Positions 28,991-38,826 of a stretch of DNA of 64,000 bases are shown piece after piece (the stretch's first letter is position 1; each line of letters starts with the position of its first letter). The stretch lies in the NCBI RefSeq assembly GCF_013314895.1, contig NZ_JABTYE010000014.1:62001-126000 (forward strand), given 5' to 3'. The stretch is from Cupriavidus gilardii (GTDB lineage: Bacteria; Pseudomonadota; Gammaproteobacteria; Burkholderiales; Burkholderiaceae). The position numbers were made by a program, and so were the translations under genes. The notes under the pieces were generated by a model, which did no database searches, had not been told where the DNA came from, and saw only the letters and a list, made by a program, of their open reading frames with translations.

Positions 28991-29740
28991 ATGAAAGTAC
29001 TCGTCGCAGTCAAGCGCGTGGTTGACTACAACGTCAAGGTCCGTGTGAAGTCCGATGGCTCGGGCGTCGACCTGGCCAACGTGAAGATGAGCATGAACCC
29101 GTTCGACGAGATCGCCGTGGAAGAGGCGGTCCGCCTGAAGGAAGCGGGCGTGGCAACCGAGGTGGTGGCGGTCTCCTGCGGCGTGGCGCAATGCCAGGAA
29201 ACGCTGCGCACCGCGATGGCGATCGGCGCTGACCGCGGCATCCTGGTCGAAAGCAACGAAGAGCTGCAGCCGCTGGCCGTGGCCAAGCTGCTGAAGGCGC
29301 TGATCGACAAGGAGCAGCCGCAACTGGTGATCCTGGGCAAGCAGGCGATCGACGACGACTCCAACCAGACCGGCCAGATGGTGGCCGCGCTGGCCGGCCT
29401 GCCGCAAGCCACCTTCGCCTCGAAGGTCGTGATCGCGGATGGCAAGGCGTCGGTGACGCGTGAGGTCGACGGCGGCCTGGAAACCCTGTCGGTCAAGCTG
29501 CCGGCGGTGGTGACCACCGACCTGCGCCTGAACGAGCCGCGCTACGTCACGCTGCCGAACATCATGAAGGCCAAGAAGAAGCCGCTGGAAACCGTGAAGC
29601 CGGAAGACCTCGGCGTCGACGTGGCGCCGCGTCTGCAGACGCTGAAGGTCGTCGAGCCGCCCAAGCGCAGCGCAGGTGTGATGGTGCCGGACGTTGCGAC
29701 GCTGGTGCAGAAGCTCAAGAACGAAGCCAAGGTCATCTAA
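28991..29740 (+). CDS. etfB: electron transfer flavoprotein beta subunit
   Basis: 249 residues. [20 protein letters not shown] is the family start; [20 protein letters not shown] and the AMP-binding [20 protein letters not shown] near 120-139 are diagnostic. The C-terminal recognition loop region [20 protein letters not shown] contacts dehydrogenases. With EtfA it carries electrons from acyl-CoA dehydrogenases to ETF-ubiquinone oxidoreductase. etfA follows after 20 bp and an acyl-CoA dehydrogenase gene lies just beyond. Confidence 0.97.
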   Translation: MKVLVAVKRVVDYNVKVRVKSDGSGVDLANVKMSMNPFDEIAVEEAVRLKEAGVATEVVAVSCGVAQCQETLRTAMAIGADRGILVESNEELQPLAVAKLLKALIDKEQPQLVILGKQAIDDDSNQTGQMVAALAGLPQATFASKVVIADGKASVTREVDGGLETLSVKLPAVVTTDLRLNEPRYVTLPNIMKAKKKPLETVKPEDLGVDVAPRLQTLKVVEPPKRSAGVMVPDVATLVQKLKNEAKVI

Positions 29741-29760
29741 GCGCTCCAGGAGATACGAAC

Positions 29761-30696
29761 ATGACTGCACTCGTCATTGCTGAACACGACAATCAATCGA
29801 TCAAGGGCGCGACCCTGAATACCGTGGCCGCCGCGGCCCAGTGCGGCGGCGACGTCCACGTGCTGGTGGCCGGCTCCAACGCTCAGGCCGCCGCCGAGGC
29901 CGCCGCGAAAATCGCCGGCGTCACCAAGGTGCTGCTGGCCGATGCGCCGTACTTCGGCGAAGGCCTGGCCGAGAACGTCGCCGAGCAGGTGCTGGCGATC
30001 GCCAGCGACTACAGCCACATCCTGGCCCCGGCCACCGCGTACGGCAAGAACATCCTGCCGCGCGTCGCCGCCAAGCTCGACGTGGCGCAGCTGTCGGACA
30101 TCACCAAGGTCGACGGCCCGGACACCTTCGAGCGTCCGATCTATGCCGGCAATGCGATCGCCACGGTCAAGTCCTCGGACAAGATCAAGGTGATCACCGT
30201 GCGCGGCACCGCGTTCGATCCGGCCGCCGCGGAAGGCGGCTCGGCCTCGGTCCACACCGTGCCCGCCGCGGCCGATGCCGGCATCTCGCAATTCGTGTCG
30301 CGCGAAGTCACCAAGAGCGACCGTCCCGAACTGACCGCCGCCAAGATCATCGTGTCCGGCGGCCGTGGCGTGGGCTCGGGCGAGAACTACACCAAGGTGC
30401 TGACGCCGCTGGCGGACAAGCTGGGCGCCGCGCTGGGCGCCTCGCGCGCCGCCGTCGACGCCGGCTTCGTGCCCAACGACTACCAGGTCGGCCAGACCGG
30501 CAAGATCGTCGCGCCGCAGCTGTATATCGCCGTCGGTATCTCGGGCGCGATCCAGCATCTGGCCGGCATGAAGGACTCCAAGGTGATCGTCGCGATCAAC
30601 AAGGACGCCGAGGCACCGATCTTCTCCGTGGCCGACTACGGCCTGGTGGGCGATCTGAACACCGTGGTGCCGGAGCTGGTGGCGGCCCTGGGCTGA
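29761..30696 (+). CDS. etfA: electron transfer flavoprotein alpha subunit
   Basis: 311 residues. [20 protein letters not shown] at the start; the C-terminal FAD domain has [40 protein letters not shown] and [20 protein letters not shown], the FAD-binding signature. AGGAG lies 7-8 nt before the ATG. Forms the FAD/AMP heterodimer with EtfB and is closed by a terminator at 30775. Confidence 0.97.
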   Translation: MTALVIAEHDNQSIKGATLNTVAAAAQCGGDVHVLVAGSNAQAAAEAAAKIAGVTKVLLADAPYFGEGLAENVAEQVLAIASDYSHILAPATAYGKNILPRVAAKLDVAQLSDITKVDGPDTFERPIYAGNAIATVKSSDKIKVITVRGTAFDPAAAEGGSASVHTVPAAADAGISQFVSREVTKSDRPELTAAKIIVSGGRGVGSGENYTKVLTPLADKLGAALGASRAAVDAGFVPNDYQVGQTGKIVAPQLYIAVGISGAIQHLAGMKDSKVIVAINKDAEAPIFSVADYGLVGDLNTVVPELVAALG

Positions 30697-30774
30697 TCGC
30701 ACGCCGGCCCCGGCACCGCCCGGTGCCAGGGCCGGCCGAAGCAGGCCATCACAACAAGAAAGAAAAGCCAAGAC

Positions 30775-30809
30775 AAGCCGTTCCGGGCACGCCCGCGAGC
30801 GGCTTTTTT
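30775..30809 (+). terminator. intrinsic terminator after etfA
   Basis: Outer stem AAGCCG/CGGCTT with an inner CGGGC/GCCCG pairing, followed by six Ts. It lies about 80 nt after etfA, before the acyl-CoA dehydrogenase gene, so that gene may be transcribed separately or by read-through. Confidence 0.78.
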
Positions 30810-30870
30810 ATACGCTGCATCGAACGGTCGCCATCACACGTAGCGACCCATTGCGATAACGGAGACTGCG

Positions 30871-32655
30871 ATGACCTACCGCGCCCCGCTCAAGGACATG
30901 CTGTTCGTGATCAACGAACTGGCCGGCCTTGAAGCCGTCAGCCAATTGCCGGGCTTCGAGGAAGCCACGCCCGATACCGCGCAAGCGGTGCTCGAGGAAG
31001 CGGCCAGATTCACCGAACAGGTGATCGCGCCGCTGAACCGCATTGGCGATACCGAGCCGAGCAGCTGGAAGGACGGCACGGTGACCACCACGCCGGGTTT
31101 CAAAGAGGCCTTCCGCCAGTTCGGCGAAGGGGGCTGGCAGGGCGTGCTGCATCCGCAGGAATTCGGCGGCCAGGGTTTGCCCAAGCTGATCGCCACTGCC
31201 TGCAACGAGATGCTGAACTCGGCCAACCTGTCGTTCGCGCTGTGCCCGCTGCTGACCGACGGCGCCATCGAGGCGCTGCTGACCGCCGGCAGCGACGCGC
31301 AACGGCAGGCCTTTCTGCCGAAGCTGATCTCGGGCCAGTGGACCGGCACGATGAACCTGACCGAGCCGCAGGCCGGATCGGATCTGGCCGCGGTACGCAC
31401 GCGCGCCGAACCGCAGGGCGACGGTACCTACAAGCTGTTCGGCACCAAGATCTTCATCACCTACGGCGAGCACGACATGGCGGAGAACATCGTGCATCTG
31501 GTGCTGGCCAGAACGCCGAATGCGCCGGAAGGGGTCAAGGGCATCTCGCTGTTTATCGTGCCGAAGTTCCTGGTCAACGCCGACGGCTCGCTGGGCGCGC
31601 GCAACGACGTGCATTGCGTGTCGATCGAACACAAGCTGGGCATCAAGGCCAGCCCCACCGCGGTGCTGCAGTTCGGCGACCACGGCGGTGCCATCGGCAC
31701 GCTGGTCGGCGAGGAGAACCGCGGCCTCGAGTACATGTTCATCATGATGAATGCGGCCCGCTTTTCGGTCGGCATGCAGGGCATCGCGGTGTCCGAGCGC
31801 GCCTATCAGCAGGCCGTCGCCTATGCGCGCGAGCGCGTGCAGAGCCGGCCGGTCGATGGCTCGGCGCGGCAGGCGGTCACCATCATCCATCACCCGGATG
31901 TGCGCCGCATGTTGATGACGATGCGGGCGCTGACGGAAGGAGCGCGTGCGCTGGCCTATGTCGGCGCCGCGGCGTGCGACACCGCCCACCAGCATCCGGA
32001 CGAAGCGGTACGGGGCCAGAACCAGGCCTTCTATGAGTTCCTGGTCCCGGTCATCAAGGGCTGGAGCACCGAGCTGTCGATCGACGTGACCAGCCTTGGC
32101 GTGCAGGTCCACGGCGGCATGGGCTTCATCGAGGAGACCGGCGCCGCGCAGCACTATCGCGATGCGCGCATCCTGCCGATCTACGAGGGCACCACGGCGA
32201 TCCAGGCCAACGATCTGGTCGGCCGCAAGACGGTGCGCGATGGCGGTGCGGTAGCGCGCGGCATCTGCGCCCGGATTGCGCAGACCGAGGCCGCGCTGGC
32301 CGCGCATGGCGGCGCACCGTTTGCCGCGATGCAGGCGCAACTGGCCAAGGGCCGCGCCGCGCTGGAGCAGGCGATCGACTTCATCGTGGCCAATGGCAAG
32401 AGCGATCCCAATGCGGCCTTTGCCGGCAGCGTGCCTTATCTGAAGCTGTGCGGCATCGTGTTGTCGGGCTGGCAGCTGGCCCGCGCGATGCTGGCCGCCG
32501 GCGCGAAGCGTGCCGAGGATCCGGCCTTTTACGACGCCAAGATCGCCACCGGGCAGTTCTTCGCCGAGCATGTGCTGTCGCAGGCGGGCGGCATTCGCGA
32601 TGCGATCGTGGCGGGCGCGCCGGCGGCGATGGCGCTGAGCGAGGCACAGTTCTGA
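30871..32655 (+). CDS. acyl-CoA dehydrogenase, long DmdC/FadE5-like type
   Basis: 594 residues, longer than the roughly 380-residue classical enzymes. An N-terminal DUF-type segment (MTYRAPLKDMLFVINELAGL) is followed by the dehydrogenase core: MNLTEPQAGSDLAAVRTRAE near 168, FITYGEHDMAENIVHLVLAR and HGGMGFIEETGAAQHYRDAR near 412; the likely catalytic Glu439 is in ILPIYEGTTAIQANDLVGRK. A C-terminal helical extension completes the family pattern shared with 3-methylmercaptopropionyl-CoA dehydrogenases. Substrate is not predictable; a long- or medium-chain acyl-CoA is likely. CGGAG precedes the ATG, and adjacent etfBA supplies its electron acceptor. Confidence 0.94.
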   Translation: MTYRAPLKDMLFVINELAGLEAVSQLPGFEEATPDTAQAVLEEAARFTEQVIAPLNRIGDTEPSSWKDGTVTTTPGFKEAFRQFGEGGWQGVLHPQEFGGQGLPKLIATACNEMLNSANLSFALCPLLTDGAIEALLTAGSDAQRQAFLPKLISGQWTGTMNLTEPQAGSDLAAVRTRAEPQGDGTYKLFGTKIFITYGEHDMAENIVHLVLARTPNAPEGVKGISLFIVPKFLVNADGSLGARNDVHCVSIEHKLGIKASPTAVLQFGDHGGAIGTLVGEENRGLEYMFIMMNAARFSVGMQGIAVSERAYQQAVAYARERVQSRPVDGSARQAVTIIHHPDVRRMLMTMRALTEGARALAYVGAAACDTAHQHPDEAVRGQNQAFYEFLVPVIKGWSTELSIDVTSLGVQVHGGMGFIEETGAAQHYRDARILPIYEGTTAIQANDLVGRKTVRDGGAVARGICARIAQTEAALAAHGGAPFAAMQAQLAKGRAALEQAIDFIVANGKSDPNAAFAGSVPYLKLCGIVLSGWQLARAMLAAGAKRAEDPAFYDAKIATGQFFAEHVLSQAGGIRDAIVAGAPAAMALSEAQF

Positions 32656-32671
32656 CTGCCGCACGCGCAAT

Positions 32672-32703
32672 AAAAAAAGACGGCCGGTTGGCCGTCTTTT
32701 TTA
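32672..32703. terminator. bidirectional terminator between acyl-CoA dehydrogenase gene and dadA
   Basis: 12-bp stem (AAAAAGACGGCC at 32674-32685 with complement at 32690-32701), loop GGTT, with A and T runs on the two sides. It can act on both strands and serves convergent genes. Confidence 0.92.
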
Positions 32704-32727
32704 TTGGCGCGACGCTCCGCGCGCGCC

Positions 32728-34020
32728 TTACGCCGTGGCGGGGCGCGGCGCCGGATGCCGCTGCGTCTGGCGCAGATAGCGCGCCACCGACAGATCGTCG
32801 GCACGGATCGCCGGCGAAGCCCCGGACACCAGATCCGCGAGCAGCTTGCCGGAGCCGCACGCCATGGTCCAGCCCAGCGTGCCGTGGCCGGTATTGAGCC
32901 ACAGGCCCTTGACCGGGGTCGGGCCGACAATCGGGGTGCCGTCCGGCGTCATCGGGCGCAGGCCGGTCCAGAACGAGGCACGGGCCACGTCGCCGGCGCC
33001 GGGGAACAGGTCCGTCACCACGTGTTCCAGCGTGCGCCGCTTGGCCGGATCGAGCGAGCGGTCGTAGCCGACGATCTGCGCCATGCCGCCGACGCGGATG
33101 CGATCGTCGAAGCGGGTGATCGCCACCTTGTAGGTCTCGTCCAGCACCGTCGACACCGGGCTGCGCGCCGCGTCGGTCATCGGCACGGTGATCGAGAACC
33201 CCTTCAGCGGATAGACCGGAATCCTGACGAACTCCTTGACGAACGGGGTCGACCAGCTGCCCAGCGCCACCACCACCGCATCGGCGAAGATCGGCTCGCC
33301 GCCGACGATCGCGCCCGTCACGGCGCTGCCCTGCGTCATCAGGCTGTCGATGGAGCGGTTGTACAGGAACTGCACGCCCAGACCGTCGGCCATCGCCGCC
33401 AGCCGTTGGGTAAACAGCTGGCAGTCGCCGGTTTCGTCGTTGGGCAGGCGCAGCCCGCCGGTCAGCTTGTGGCTGACCGCGGCCAGCGCCGGTTCGCTCG
33501 CGGCGAGATCCTCGCGCGACAGCAATTGATAGGGCACGCCGGCTTCCTCCAGCACGGCGATGTCCTTGGCCGCGCCGTCGAGCTGCTCGTCGGTGCGGAA
33601 GACCTGCAGCGTGCCCTGCTGCCGGCCCTCGTAGGCGATGCCGGTTTCGGCACGCAGCGCGCGGATGCAGTCGCGGCTGTATTCGGCCAGCCGCACCATC
33701 CGCTCCTTGTTGACGGCGTAGCGGTCGGCGCTGCAGTTCATCAGCATCTGCCACATCCACTGCAGCTGGTACAGCGTGCCGTCGGGCCGGATCGACAGCG
33801 GCGCATGCTGCTGGAACATCCATTTGATGGCCTTCAGCGGCACGCCGGGCGCCGCCCACGGCGACGCATAGCCGGGCGAGATCTGGCCGGCATTGGCAAA
33901 GCTGGTGCCGAGCGCCGGCGCCGCTTCGCGGTCGATCACGGTGACCTCGTGACCGGCCCTGGCCAGATACCAGGCGCTGGTGACGCCGATCACGCCACTG
34001 CCAAGAACGAGAACACGCAT
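32728..34020 (-). CDS. dadA: D-amino acid dehydrogenase small subunit
   Basis: 430 residues from ATG 34020; the frame runs 94 codons further up through the Lrp gene but is non-coding there. FAD site [20 protein letters not shown], then [20 protein letters not shown], hallmark of DadA, and [20 protein letters not shown] and [20 protein letters not shown] at the C-terminus. It oxidatively deaminates D-alanine and other D-amino acids to keto acids at the inner membrane. Divergent from an Lrp-type gene, the usual regulator arrangement. Confidence 0.97.
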   Translation of the reverse strand: MRVLVLGSGVIGVTSAWYLARAGHEVTVIDREAAPALGTSFANAGQISPGYASPWAAPGVPLKAIKWMFQQHAPLSIRPDGTLYQLQWMWQMLMNCSADRYAVNKERMVRLAEYSRDCIRALRAETGIAYEGRQQGTLQVFRTDEQLDGAAKDIAVLEEAGVPYQLLSREDLAASEPALAAVSHKLTGGLRLPNDETGDCQLFTQRLAAMADGLGVQFLYNRSIDSLMTQGSAVTGAIVGGEPIFADAVVVALGSWSTPFVKEFVRIPVYPLKGFSITVPMTDAARSPVSTVLDETYKVAITRFDDRIRVGGMAQIVGYDRSLDPAKRRTLEHVVTDLFPGAGDVARASFWTGLRPMTPDGTPIVGPTPVKGLWLNTGHGTLGWTMACGSGKLLADLVSGASPAIRADDLSVARYLRQTQRHPAPRPATA

Positions 34021-34129
34021 TGCGATGGGACCCCAACCAGGATGTCGTTTGTGTGAAGGTATATCCGCTATGGTATTGGAATCAATCCAGTCATAATTAC
34101 CGAAAATTTCCCGGAAAAAGGAAAAAATC
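34021..34129. promoter_or_regulatory. dadA/lrp divergent control region
   Basis: 109 bp, markedly AT-richer than its surroundings, with A-tracts (GAAAATTTCC, AAAAAGGAAAAAA) of the sort bound by Lrp/AsnC regulators. Both promoters must lie here. I could not pick a unique -10/-35 pair. Confidence 0.5.
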
Positions 34130-34633
34130 ATGAGAACGACCCGCCAGCCGGTACGCGGCCTGGACCGCCTCGATCGCCGCATCCTGGCGCTGCTGCAGGC
34201 CGATGGCCGCATCTCGATGAAGGATCTCGCCGAGGCGGTCGGGCTGACCATCACGCCGTGTATCGAGCGGGTCAAGCGAATGGAGCGCGACGGTGTCATC
34301 ATGGGCTACTACGCCCGCCTGAATCCCGCCCTGCTGGGCAGCGCGCTGCTCGTTTTCGTCGAGATCACGCTGAACAACAAGGCCGGCAACATGTTCGAGC
34401 AGTTCCGGCGCGAGGTGCTGCGCATCCCCGAGGTGATGGAATGCCATCTGGTGTCCGGCGATTTCGACTACCTGATCAAGGCGCGCATCCGCGAAATCGG
34501 CGAATATCGCCGCCTGCTCGGCGACATCCTGCTGCAACTCCCCGGGGCGGCGCAGTCCAAGAGTTATGTCGTGATGGAAGAGATCAAGGAGACGCTGGCC
34601 ATCCCGGTCGACGAGAAGAGCCAGCCTGCATGA
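34130..34633 (+). CDS. Lrp/AsnC-family regulator, probably of dadA
   Basis: 167 residues. N-terminal winged helix ([20 protein letters not shown] and [20 protein letters not shown], about 10-60) and C-terminal RAM/ligand domain with [20 protein letters not shown] near 103. Divergence from dadA makes it the likely alanine-responsive activator, like the Lrp-type regulators of dad genes in other proteobacteria. AAGGA precedes the ATG. Its stop is followed within 2 nt by the next gene's ATG. Confidence 0.93.
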   Translation: MRTTRQPVRGLDRLDRRILALLQADGRISMKDLAEAVGLTITPCIERVKRMERDGVIMGYYARLNPALLGSALLVFVEITLNNKAGNMFEQFRREVLRIPEVMECHLVSGDFDYLIKARIREIGEYRRLLGDILLQLPGAAQSKSYVVMEEIKETLAIPVDEKSQPA

Positions 34634-34634
34634 G

Positions 34635-35897
34635 ATGAAGGACACCGAGCGCAAGGGACGCCACATCGGCCCGCGCGAATCCGACCGGTCGCCCGCGGAG
34701 GACTTCCCGGACGATTCCACGCCACTGCAGCCGCCGCCGCGCCCGCTGAAGGGGCGGGGCGCGGTCAGCAATTTGCAGGGCCGCTTCGAGCGCGATGCCC
34801 GCGAGCCGTTCTACGACGGCTGGGGCGAGCTCGAAGCCCTGGCGCCGGCCGAGGCCCCGCGGCGCGAGCGGAACGACGACACGGCCGCGCAAGCGGCGCC
34901 GCCCAGGCTGATCACCCGCGTTACCCAGGAGCAGGCGCGCTCGATCCTGAGCCGGAATTCGTCGCCCGACATCCCGTTCGGCGTTTCGCTCAATCCCTAT
35001 CGCGGCTGCGAGCACGGCTGCATCTATTGCTTCGCGCGGCCGACGCACGCCTATCTGGACCTGTCGCCGGGCCTGGATTTCGAGACGCAGCTGTTCGCCA
35101 AGGCCAATGCCGCCGAGCGGCTGCGCGAGGCGCTGTCGCGGCCGTCCTATCAGTGCGAGATGATCGCGCTGGGCGTCAACACCGACGCCTATCAGCCGAT
35201 CGAGCGGACTCAACGCATCACGCGCGGCGTGCTGGAGGTGCTGCACGAATGCCACCATCCGGTGGCGTTGATCACCAAGTCGTCGCTGATCGAGCGTGAC
35301 ATCGATCTGCTGGCGCCGATGGCCGCCCGGCGCCTGGCGGTGGCGGCGATCACGATCACCACGCTCGATGCCGAGATCGCGCGCACGCTCGAGCCGCGTG
35401 CCGCCACGCCAGCGCGGCGGCTGCGCACCATCCGCACGCTGTCCGAGGCGGGCATTCCGGTGGCGGTCAGCGTGGCGCCGGTGATTCCCTTCATCACCGA
35501 GCCGGATCTGGAGCGCGTACTCGAGGCCGCGCGCGAGGCCGGCGCGGTCTATGCGAACTACATCGTGCTGCGGCTGCCGTGGGAGGTCGCGCCGCTGTTC
35601 CAGCAATGGCTGCAGGCGCATTTCCCCGATCGGGCCGAGCGCGTGATGAATCGCGTGCGCGAGATGCGCGGCGGCAAGGACTACGATTCCGATTTCTCCA
35701 CGCGGATGCGCGGCACCGGCGTCTGGGCGGACCTGATGCGCCAGCGCTTCCACAAGGCGGCCGATCGCCTGGGCTTCCGCTATCACCGCTTCGATCTGGA
35801 CACCTCGCAGTTCGTGCCGCCCGCCCCGCCGGCCGGGGTGCGCCGCGCGCGCGGTGGCCGCAAGCCGGAAGACGATGCGCAAGGTTCGCTGTTCTGA
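34635..35897 (+). CDS. PA0069-family radical SAM protein (SplB-like)
   Basis: 420 residues. An N-terminal Arg/Asp/Pro-rich region leads into the radical SAM core, where the cluster Cys residues C125, C129 and C132 lie in NPYRGCEHGCIYCFARPTHA. ALGVNTDAYQPIERTQRITR and HPVALITKSSLIERDIDLLA are typical of the SplB/PA0069 group. Relatives include spore photoproduct lyase, but this group has no known reaction. It starts 2 nt after the Lrp-type gene, so the two are probably cotranscribed. The C-terminus is basic (RRARGGRKPEDDAQGSLF). Confidence 0.9.
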   Translation: MKDTERKGRHIGPRESDRSPAEDFPDDSTPLQPPPRPLKGRGAVSNLQGRFERDAREPFYDGWGELEALAPAEAPRRERNDDTAAQAAPPRLITRVTQEQARSILSRNSSPDIPFGVSLNPYRGCEHGCIYCFARPTHAYLDLSPGLDFETQLFAKANAAERLREALSRPSYQCEMIALGVNTDAYQPIERTQRITRGVLEVLHECHHPVALITKSSLIERDIDLLAPMAARRLAVAAITITTLDAEIARTLEPRAATPARRLRTIRTLSEAGIPVAVSVAPVIPFITEPDLERVLEAAREAGAVYANYIVLRLPWEVAPLFQQWLQAHFPDRAERVMNRVREMRGGKDYDSDFSTRMRGTGVWADLMRQRFHKAADRLGFRYHRFDLDTSQFVPPAPPAGVRRARGGRKPEDDAQGSLF

Positions 35898-35987
35898 ATC
35901 GGCGGGTTTGTACAAGTCCGGCGTGCTGTCCATAATGGCTGTTCGATCCGCCGCGCACGCCCGTCTCGGCGTCGCCTTGGGGAAGCC

Positions 35988-37214
35988 ATGATCCATCTGA
36001 TGCAGCAGGGCGGCCGCGCAGCCTTCTATCCGGTCGTGATGTGGGGCGAGCTGACGCAGCAGGCGCTTGCCGCCGGACCGTACCCGCTGGCCGCGGCCTC
36101 GCATCGTCGCCGTTTCGAGCACTACTACCGCTGGTTCCAGACCTGGCTGGCGCCATTTGGCACGGCCCGTTTCGAATTCGATGACATCGATGTCGACGGC
36201 GTGCGCACGCCGGTGAGCGAACGCACCGTGTCGGCGACGCCGTTCTGCACCTTGCGCGCATTCCACTGCGCTCCGCGATCCCGCCGCAAGCCGCGGCCGC
36301 GCGTGCTGCTGTGCGCGCCGCTGGCGGGACATCGCGCGGTGCTGATGCGCGACACCGTGGCGGCGCTGCTGCCGCATGCGGACGTGTACGTCACCGACTG
36401 GGCCGATGCGCGCGACGTGCCGCGCGAAGCCGGCGCCTTTGGCCTCGACGACTATGTGCTGCTGGTGGAGCGCTTCATCCGGCTGCTCGATCCAGCCGGG
36501 CTGCATGTGCTGGCGGTCTGTCAGGCGACGGTGCCGGCGCTGGCCGCGGTCTCGCGCGTTGCGCAAGCCGATGGCGCCGAACCGGCGACGCTGACGCTGA
36601 TCGGCGGGCCCATCGATGCGCGGCTCGGGCCGACCACGCTCGATCGCGTCGCCGCCACGCTGTCGCTGCCGTGGCTCGAGGCCACCGCGATCGATGTGGT
36701 CCCGAGCGGTTACGCCGGCGCGGGGCGGCGCATCTATCCGGGCTTCCTGCAATATCCGGCGCTGGTCGCCGCCCAGCCGGACCGGCACGCGACGCTGATG
36801 TACGACTGGCTATGCCGGCGCCAGGCGGCCGATGCCGATACCGCGCGCGAAATCGAGCGCGCGGTCGCCCAATACGGCGCCGTGCTCGACATGACCGCGG
36901 AGTTCTTTTTCGACACGCTGCGCGTGGTGTTCCAGCAGATGCTGCTGCCCAAGGGCGCGTGGCGCGTGGGCGGCGAGATGGTGCGTCCCGACTGTCTGCG
37001 GCGAACCCGGTTGCTGACGATCGAGGGAGACCGCGACGATATTTCCGGACCCGGACAGACGCATGCGGCGCAGGGGCTGTGCAGCGGCCTGCCGACGCGA
37101 TGCCGCGAGCGGCTGACGATCGAGCGCTGCGATCACTATGGATTGTTCAGCGGCGCGCGCTGGCGCGAGACCGTGCATCCCGCGGTGCGCAACTGGCTGG
37201 GCGCGGCGGCCTAG
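35988..37214 (+). CDS. phaZ: intracellular polyhydroxybutyrate depolymerase
   Basis: 408 residues, alpha/beta hydrolase of the PhaZ intracellular family. FYPVVMWGELTQQALAAGPY at the start; the nucleophile is a cysteine, Cys178 in the lipase-box-like LAVCQATVPAL, as in intracellular PhaZ of Cupriavidus. Asp350 or Asp351 (TIEGDRDDISGPGQT) and His383 (ERCDHYGLFSG) complete a triad. TDWADARDVPREAGAFGLDD is a family signature. Its presence implies a genome that stores PHB. GGGGAAG precedes the ATG. The next gene is convergent. Confidence 0.93.
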   Translation: MIHLMQQGGRAAFYPVVMWGELTQQALAAGPYPLAAASHRRRFEHYYRWFQTWLAPFGTARFEFDDIDVDGVRTPVSERTVSATPFCTLRAFHCAPRSRRKPRPRVLLCAPLAGHRAVLMRDTVAALLPHADVYVTDWADARDVPREAGAFGLDDYVLLVERFIRLLDPAGLHVLAVCQATVPALAAVSRVAQADGAEPATLTLIGGPIDARLGPTTLDRVAATLSLPWLEATAIDVVPSGYAGAGRRIYPGFLQYPALVAAQPDRHATLMYDWLCRRQAADADTAREIERAVAQYGAVLDMTAEFFFDTLRVVFQQMLLPKGAWRVGGEMVRPDCLRRTRLLTIEGDRDDISGPGQTHAAQGLCSGLPTRCRERLTIERCDHYGLFSGARWRETVHPAVRNWLGAAA

Positions 37215-37215
37215 C

Positions 37216-37437
37216 TTATTGCCCCCCCGGTCGGACCGGGTTTGCCGTGTCAGGCGGCCGCACACCGCCTGCCCGCATGGGAGCAGGACCGGCGGACCGC
37301 GGCGCCATGTCCTCGTCCATCATTCTGCCGGCCAGGTCCAGCGCGGCCACGGCGTCGTCGTGCGACAGGCCCGACGCGCGCATCAGTCTGACGGTCAACG
37401 CGGCCACCCGGCCCACTTCATAGCTGGGAACGTTCAT
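37216..37437 (-). CDS. small hypothetical protein
   Basis: 73 residues, MNVPSYEVGRVAALTVRLMR, with a helical first half (SHDDAVAALDLAGRMMDEDM) and a disordered Pro/Ala/Gly tail. No domain recognised and no membrane segment. A strong AGGAG ribosome site 6 nt before the ATG supports it as a real gene. Its stop abuts the phaZ stop (1 bp apart, convergent). Confidence 0.6.
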   Translation of the reverse strand: MNVPSYEVGRVAALTVRLMRASGLSHDDAVAALDLAGRMMDEDMAPRSAGPAPMRAGGVRPPDTANPVRPGGQ

Positions 37438-37596
37438 GTCAACTCCTGGTATTCGACTGGCCGGTCGCGAACGCTGCGCGAAGCGCTGCAGCGCGACTCA
37501 CGATAACAACCGGTTCAGTATGGTTGACGAACGCCGCAATGGGGTTGACGTGGATCAGGAAGGCCGAGGGGGCGTGCCCGCGTCGGCCCGGCGTCC

Positions 37597-38112
37597 TTAT
37601 TGCGACAGCTCGCGCGCCGCTTCCACCTGGGACTCGAAGAACGTCTGAAAGCTGATGGCAAGCCCGGCCATCAGCAGACCGGTGCCGATCAGCAGCGACA
37701 GGATCACCAGGATCACGACCGGCCAGCCGGAGCGCGTCGGTGTGCCGTCCGGATTGAAGCGCGCGTCCCAACGCTCGTCGGGCCGCAGCCCGTAGACGAT
37801 CGCCGCCAGAAAGGCGCTGATCACCGAGGCGCCGCCGGCCACCGCGAAGGTCCAGTTCAACGCCGGCGCGCCGACATGCAGCACCATCGAAGCGATGCCC
37901 AGCGCGCCGGCCAGCGTCGCCAGCAGGTGCAGCCAGCCATAGCGATCGCGCGCGCCGCCGAGGTAGAAGCGGTGTGCACCGAGGCTGCCGAGCAGAAAGG
38001 CCAGCGCCACGGTCAGCAGCTTCGACTTGCGCATCGGTGCGCGGCCCATGCCGGCGGCAGCGGGGGAGGCGGGCGAGGCGGGGGACGGAACGGTGGACAT
38101 GGGCGTGGACAT
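37597..38112 (-). CDS. TM2-domain membrane protein
   Basis: 171 residues from ATG 38112; a second in-frame ATG is at 38100 and the frame is open to 38256. After a Ser/Pro/Ala N-terminus, KLLTVALAFLLGSLGAHRFY and LGGARDRYGWLHLL form the TM2 signature (charged, His-Arg-Phe-Tyr loop), followed by two more transmembrane helices (NWTFAVAGGASVISAFLAAI and VVILVILSLLIGTGLLMAGL). Function unknown. A 6-bp repeat (GGAGAC) lies directly upstream of the chosen start; if the longer form is made it encodes Val-Ser repeats. Confidence 0.72.
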   Translation of the reverse strand: MSTPMSTVPSPASPASPAAAGMGRAPMRKSKLLTVALAFLLGSLGAHRFYLGGARDRYGWLHLLATLAGALGIASMVLHVGAPALNWTFAVAGGASVISAFLAAIVYGLRPDERWDARFNPDGTPTRSGWPVVILVILSLLIGTGLLMAGLAISFQTFFESQVEAARELSQ

Positions 38113-38118
38113 TGACAC

Positions 38119-38136
38119 GGAGACGGAGACGGAGAC
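38119..38136 (+). repeat. 6-bp tandem repeat at the TM2 gene start
   Basis: Three exact copies of GGAGAC with a degenerate copy (GGGAAC) after them, immediately before the TM2 start codon on the minus strand. Confidence 0.75.
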
Positions 38137-38369
38137 GGGAACGCCTGCGGAGGCCAATCTGCGCAGAGGCGCTGCGGTCAGCATCCATGGTACGACGGCG
38201 CCATCGGGCCGCCATACGATTGAAGCGGGCAGTGCAGCGCACATTGTACGCCGCACCGCCCGCTTCGATGACCCGGTTGAAGGCCGGTCGATCCGTCGAC
38301 TGGATCGCCGGCCCGGGGCGCTGGTGCAAAACCTGCGATGTCCTGTCTTGCAGCAGCGTCCGATTGCCG

Positions 38370-38513
38370 TCAGCGCGGCGCGTTGGACACGACGCCCAGC
38401 AGGACGCCGAGATTGGTTTCGCCGTACAGCACGGCAGCAAGAATTCCCATGAATAACACGGTCAGAGTGAGCTGGCCCGCGTGTCGAGCCAGGTCGGTCA
38501 GCATGGATAGCAT
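38370..38513 (-). CDS. possible 47-residue single-pass membrane protein
   Basis: MLSMLTDLARHAGQLTLTVL continuing with FMGILAAVLYGETNLGVLLG. One strong hydrophobic segment at about 15-31 and a second weaker one. A GAGG ribosome site lies 7 nt before the ATG. No family recognised; support is only the hydrophobic pattern and ribosome site. The larger frame containing it (to 39038) has a non-protein-like composition upstream. Confidence 0.4.
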   Translation of the reverse strand: MLSMLTDLARHAGQLTLTVLFMGILAAVLYGETNLGVLLGVVSNAPR

Positions 38514-38826
38514 ACGAACCTCGTCGGTTGGTTGGACGAAGGCCGCGCCCATCGCGACACGATACGGAGGAGAGGGCATGTCAGTGTGCGTTTGCCGCCT
38601 GCGATCGACGGCACGCTGCTGAACACCGGTCAGCGCCGGGCGGCAGCCAGGTGACGGCGCAGCTTCGGCCGCCACAAGCTGTTGGACCTCTGCGAGGGTG
38701 GCGAAGTTCCACCGTGCCCCGACCGGGCCATCGCCATCGGCGAAGGCCGTCGGGCGCGCGCGGCGGCACCGGCGAGCGCCTGCACGGCGGTCGCCCTCTC
38801 GGGATAAAGCGTGGGAAATATCGGGA
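38514..38826. other. 313 bp with no supported gene
   Basis: Overlapping open frames on both strands here are Arg/Pro-rich and show no ribosome site, domain or hydrophobic pattern. I see no terminator hairpin with a T run or tandem repeat. Confidence 0.4.
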
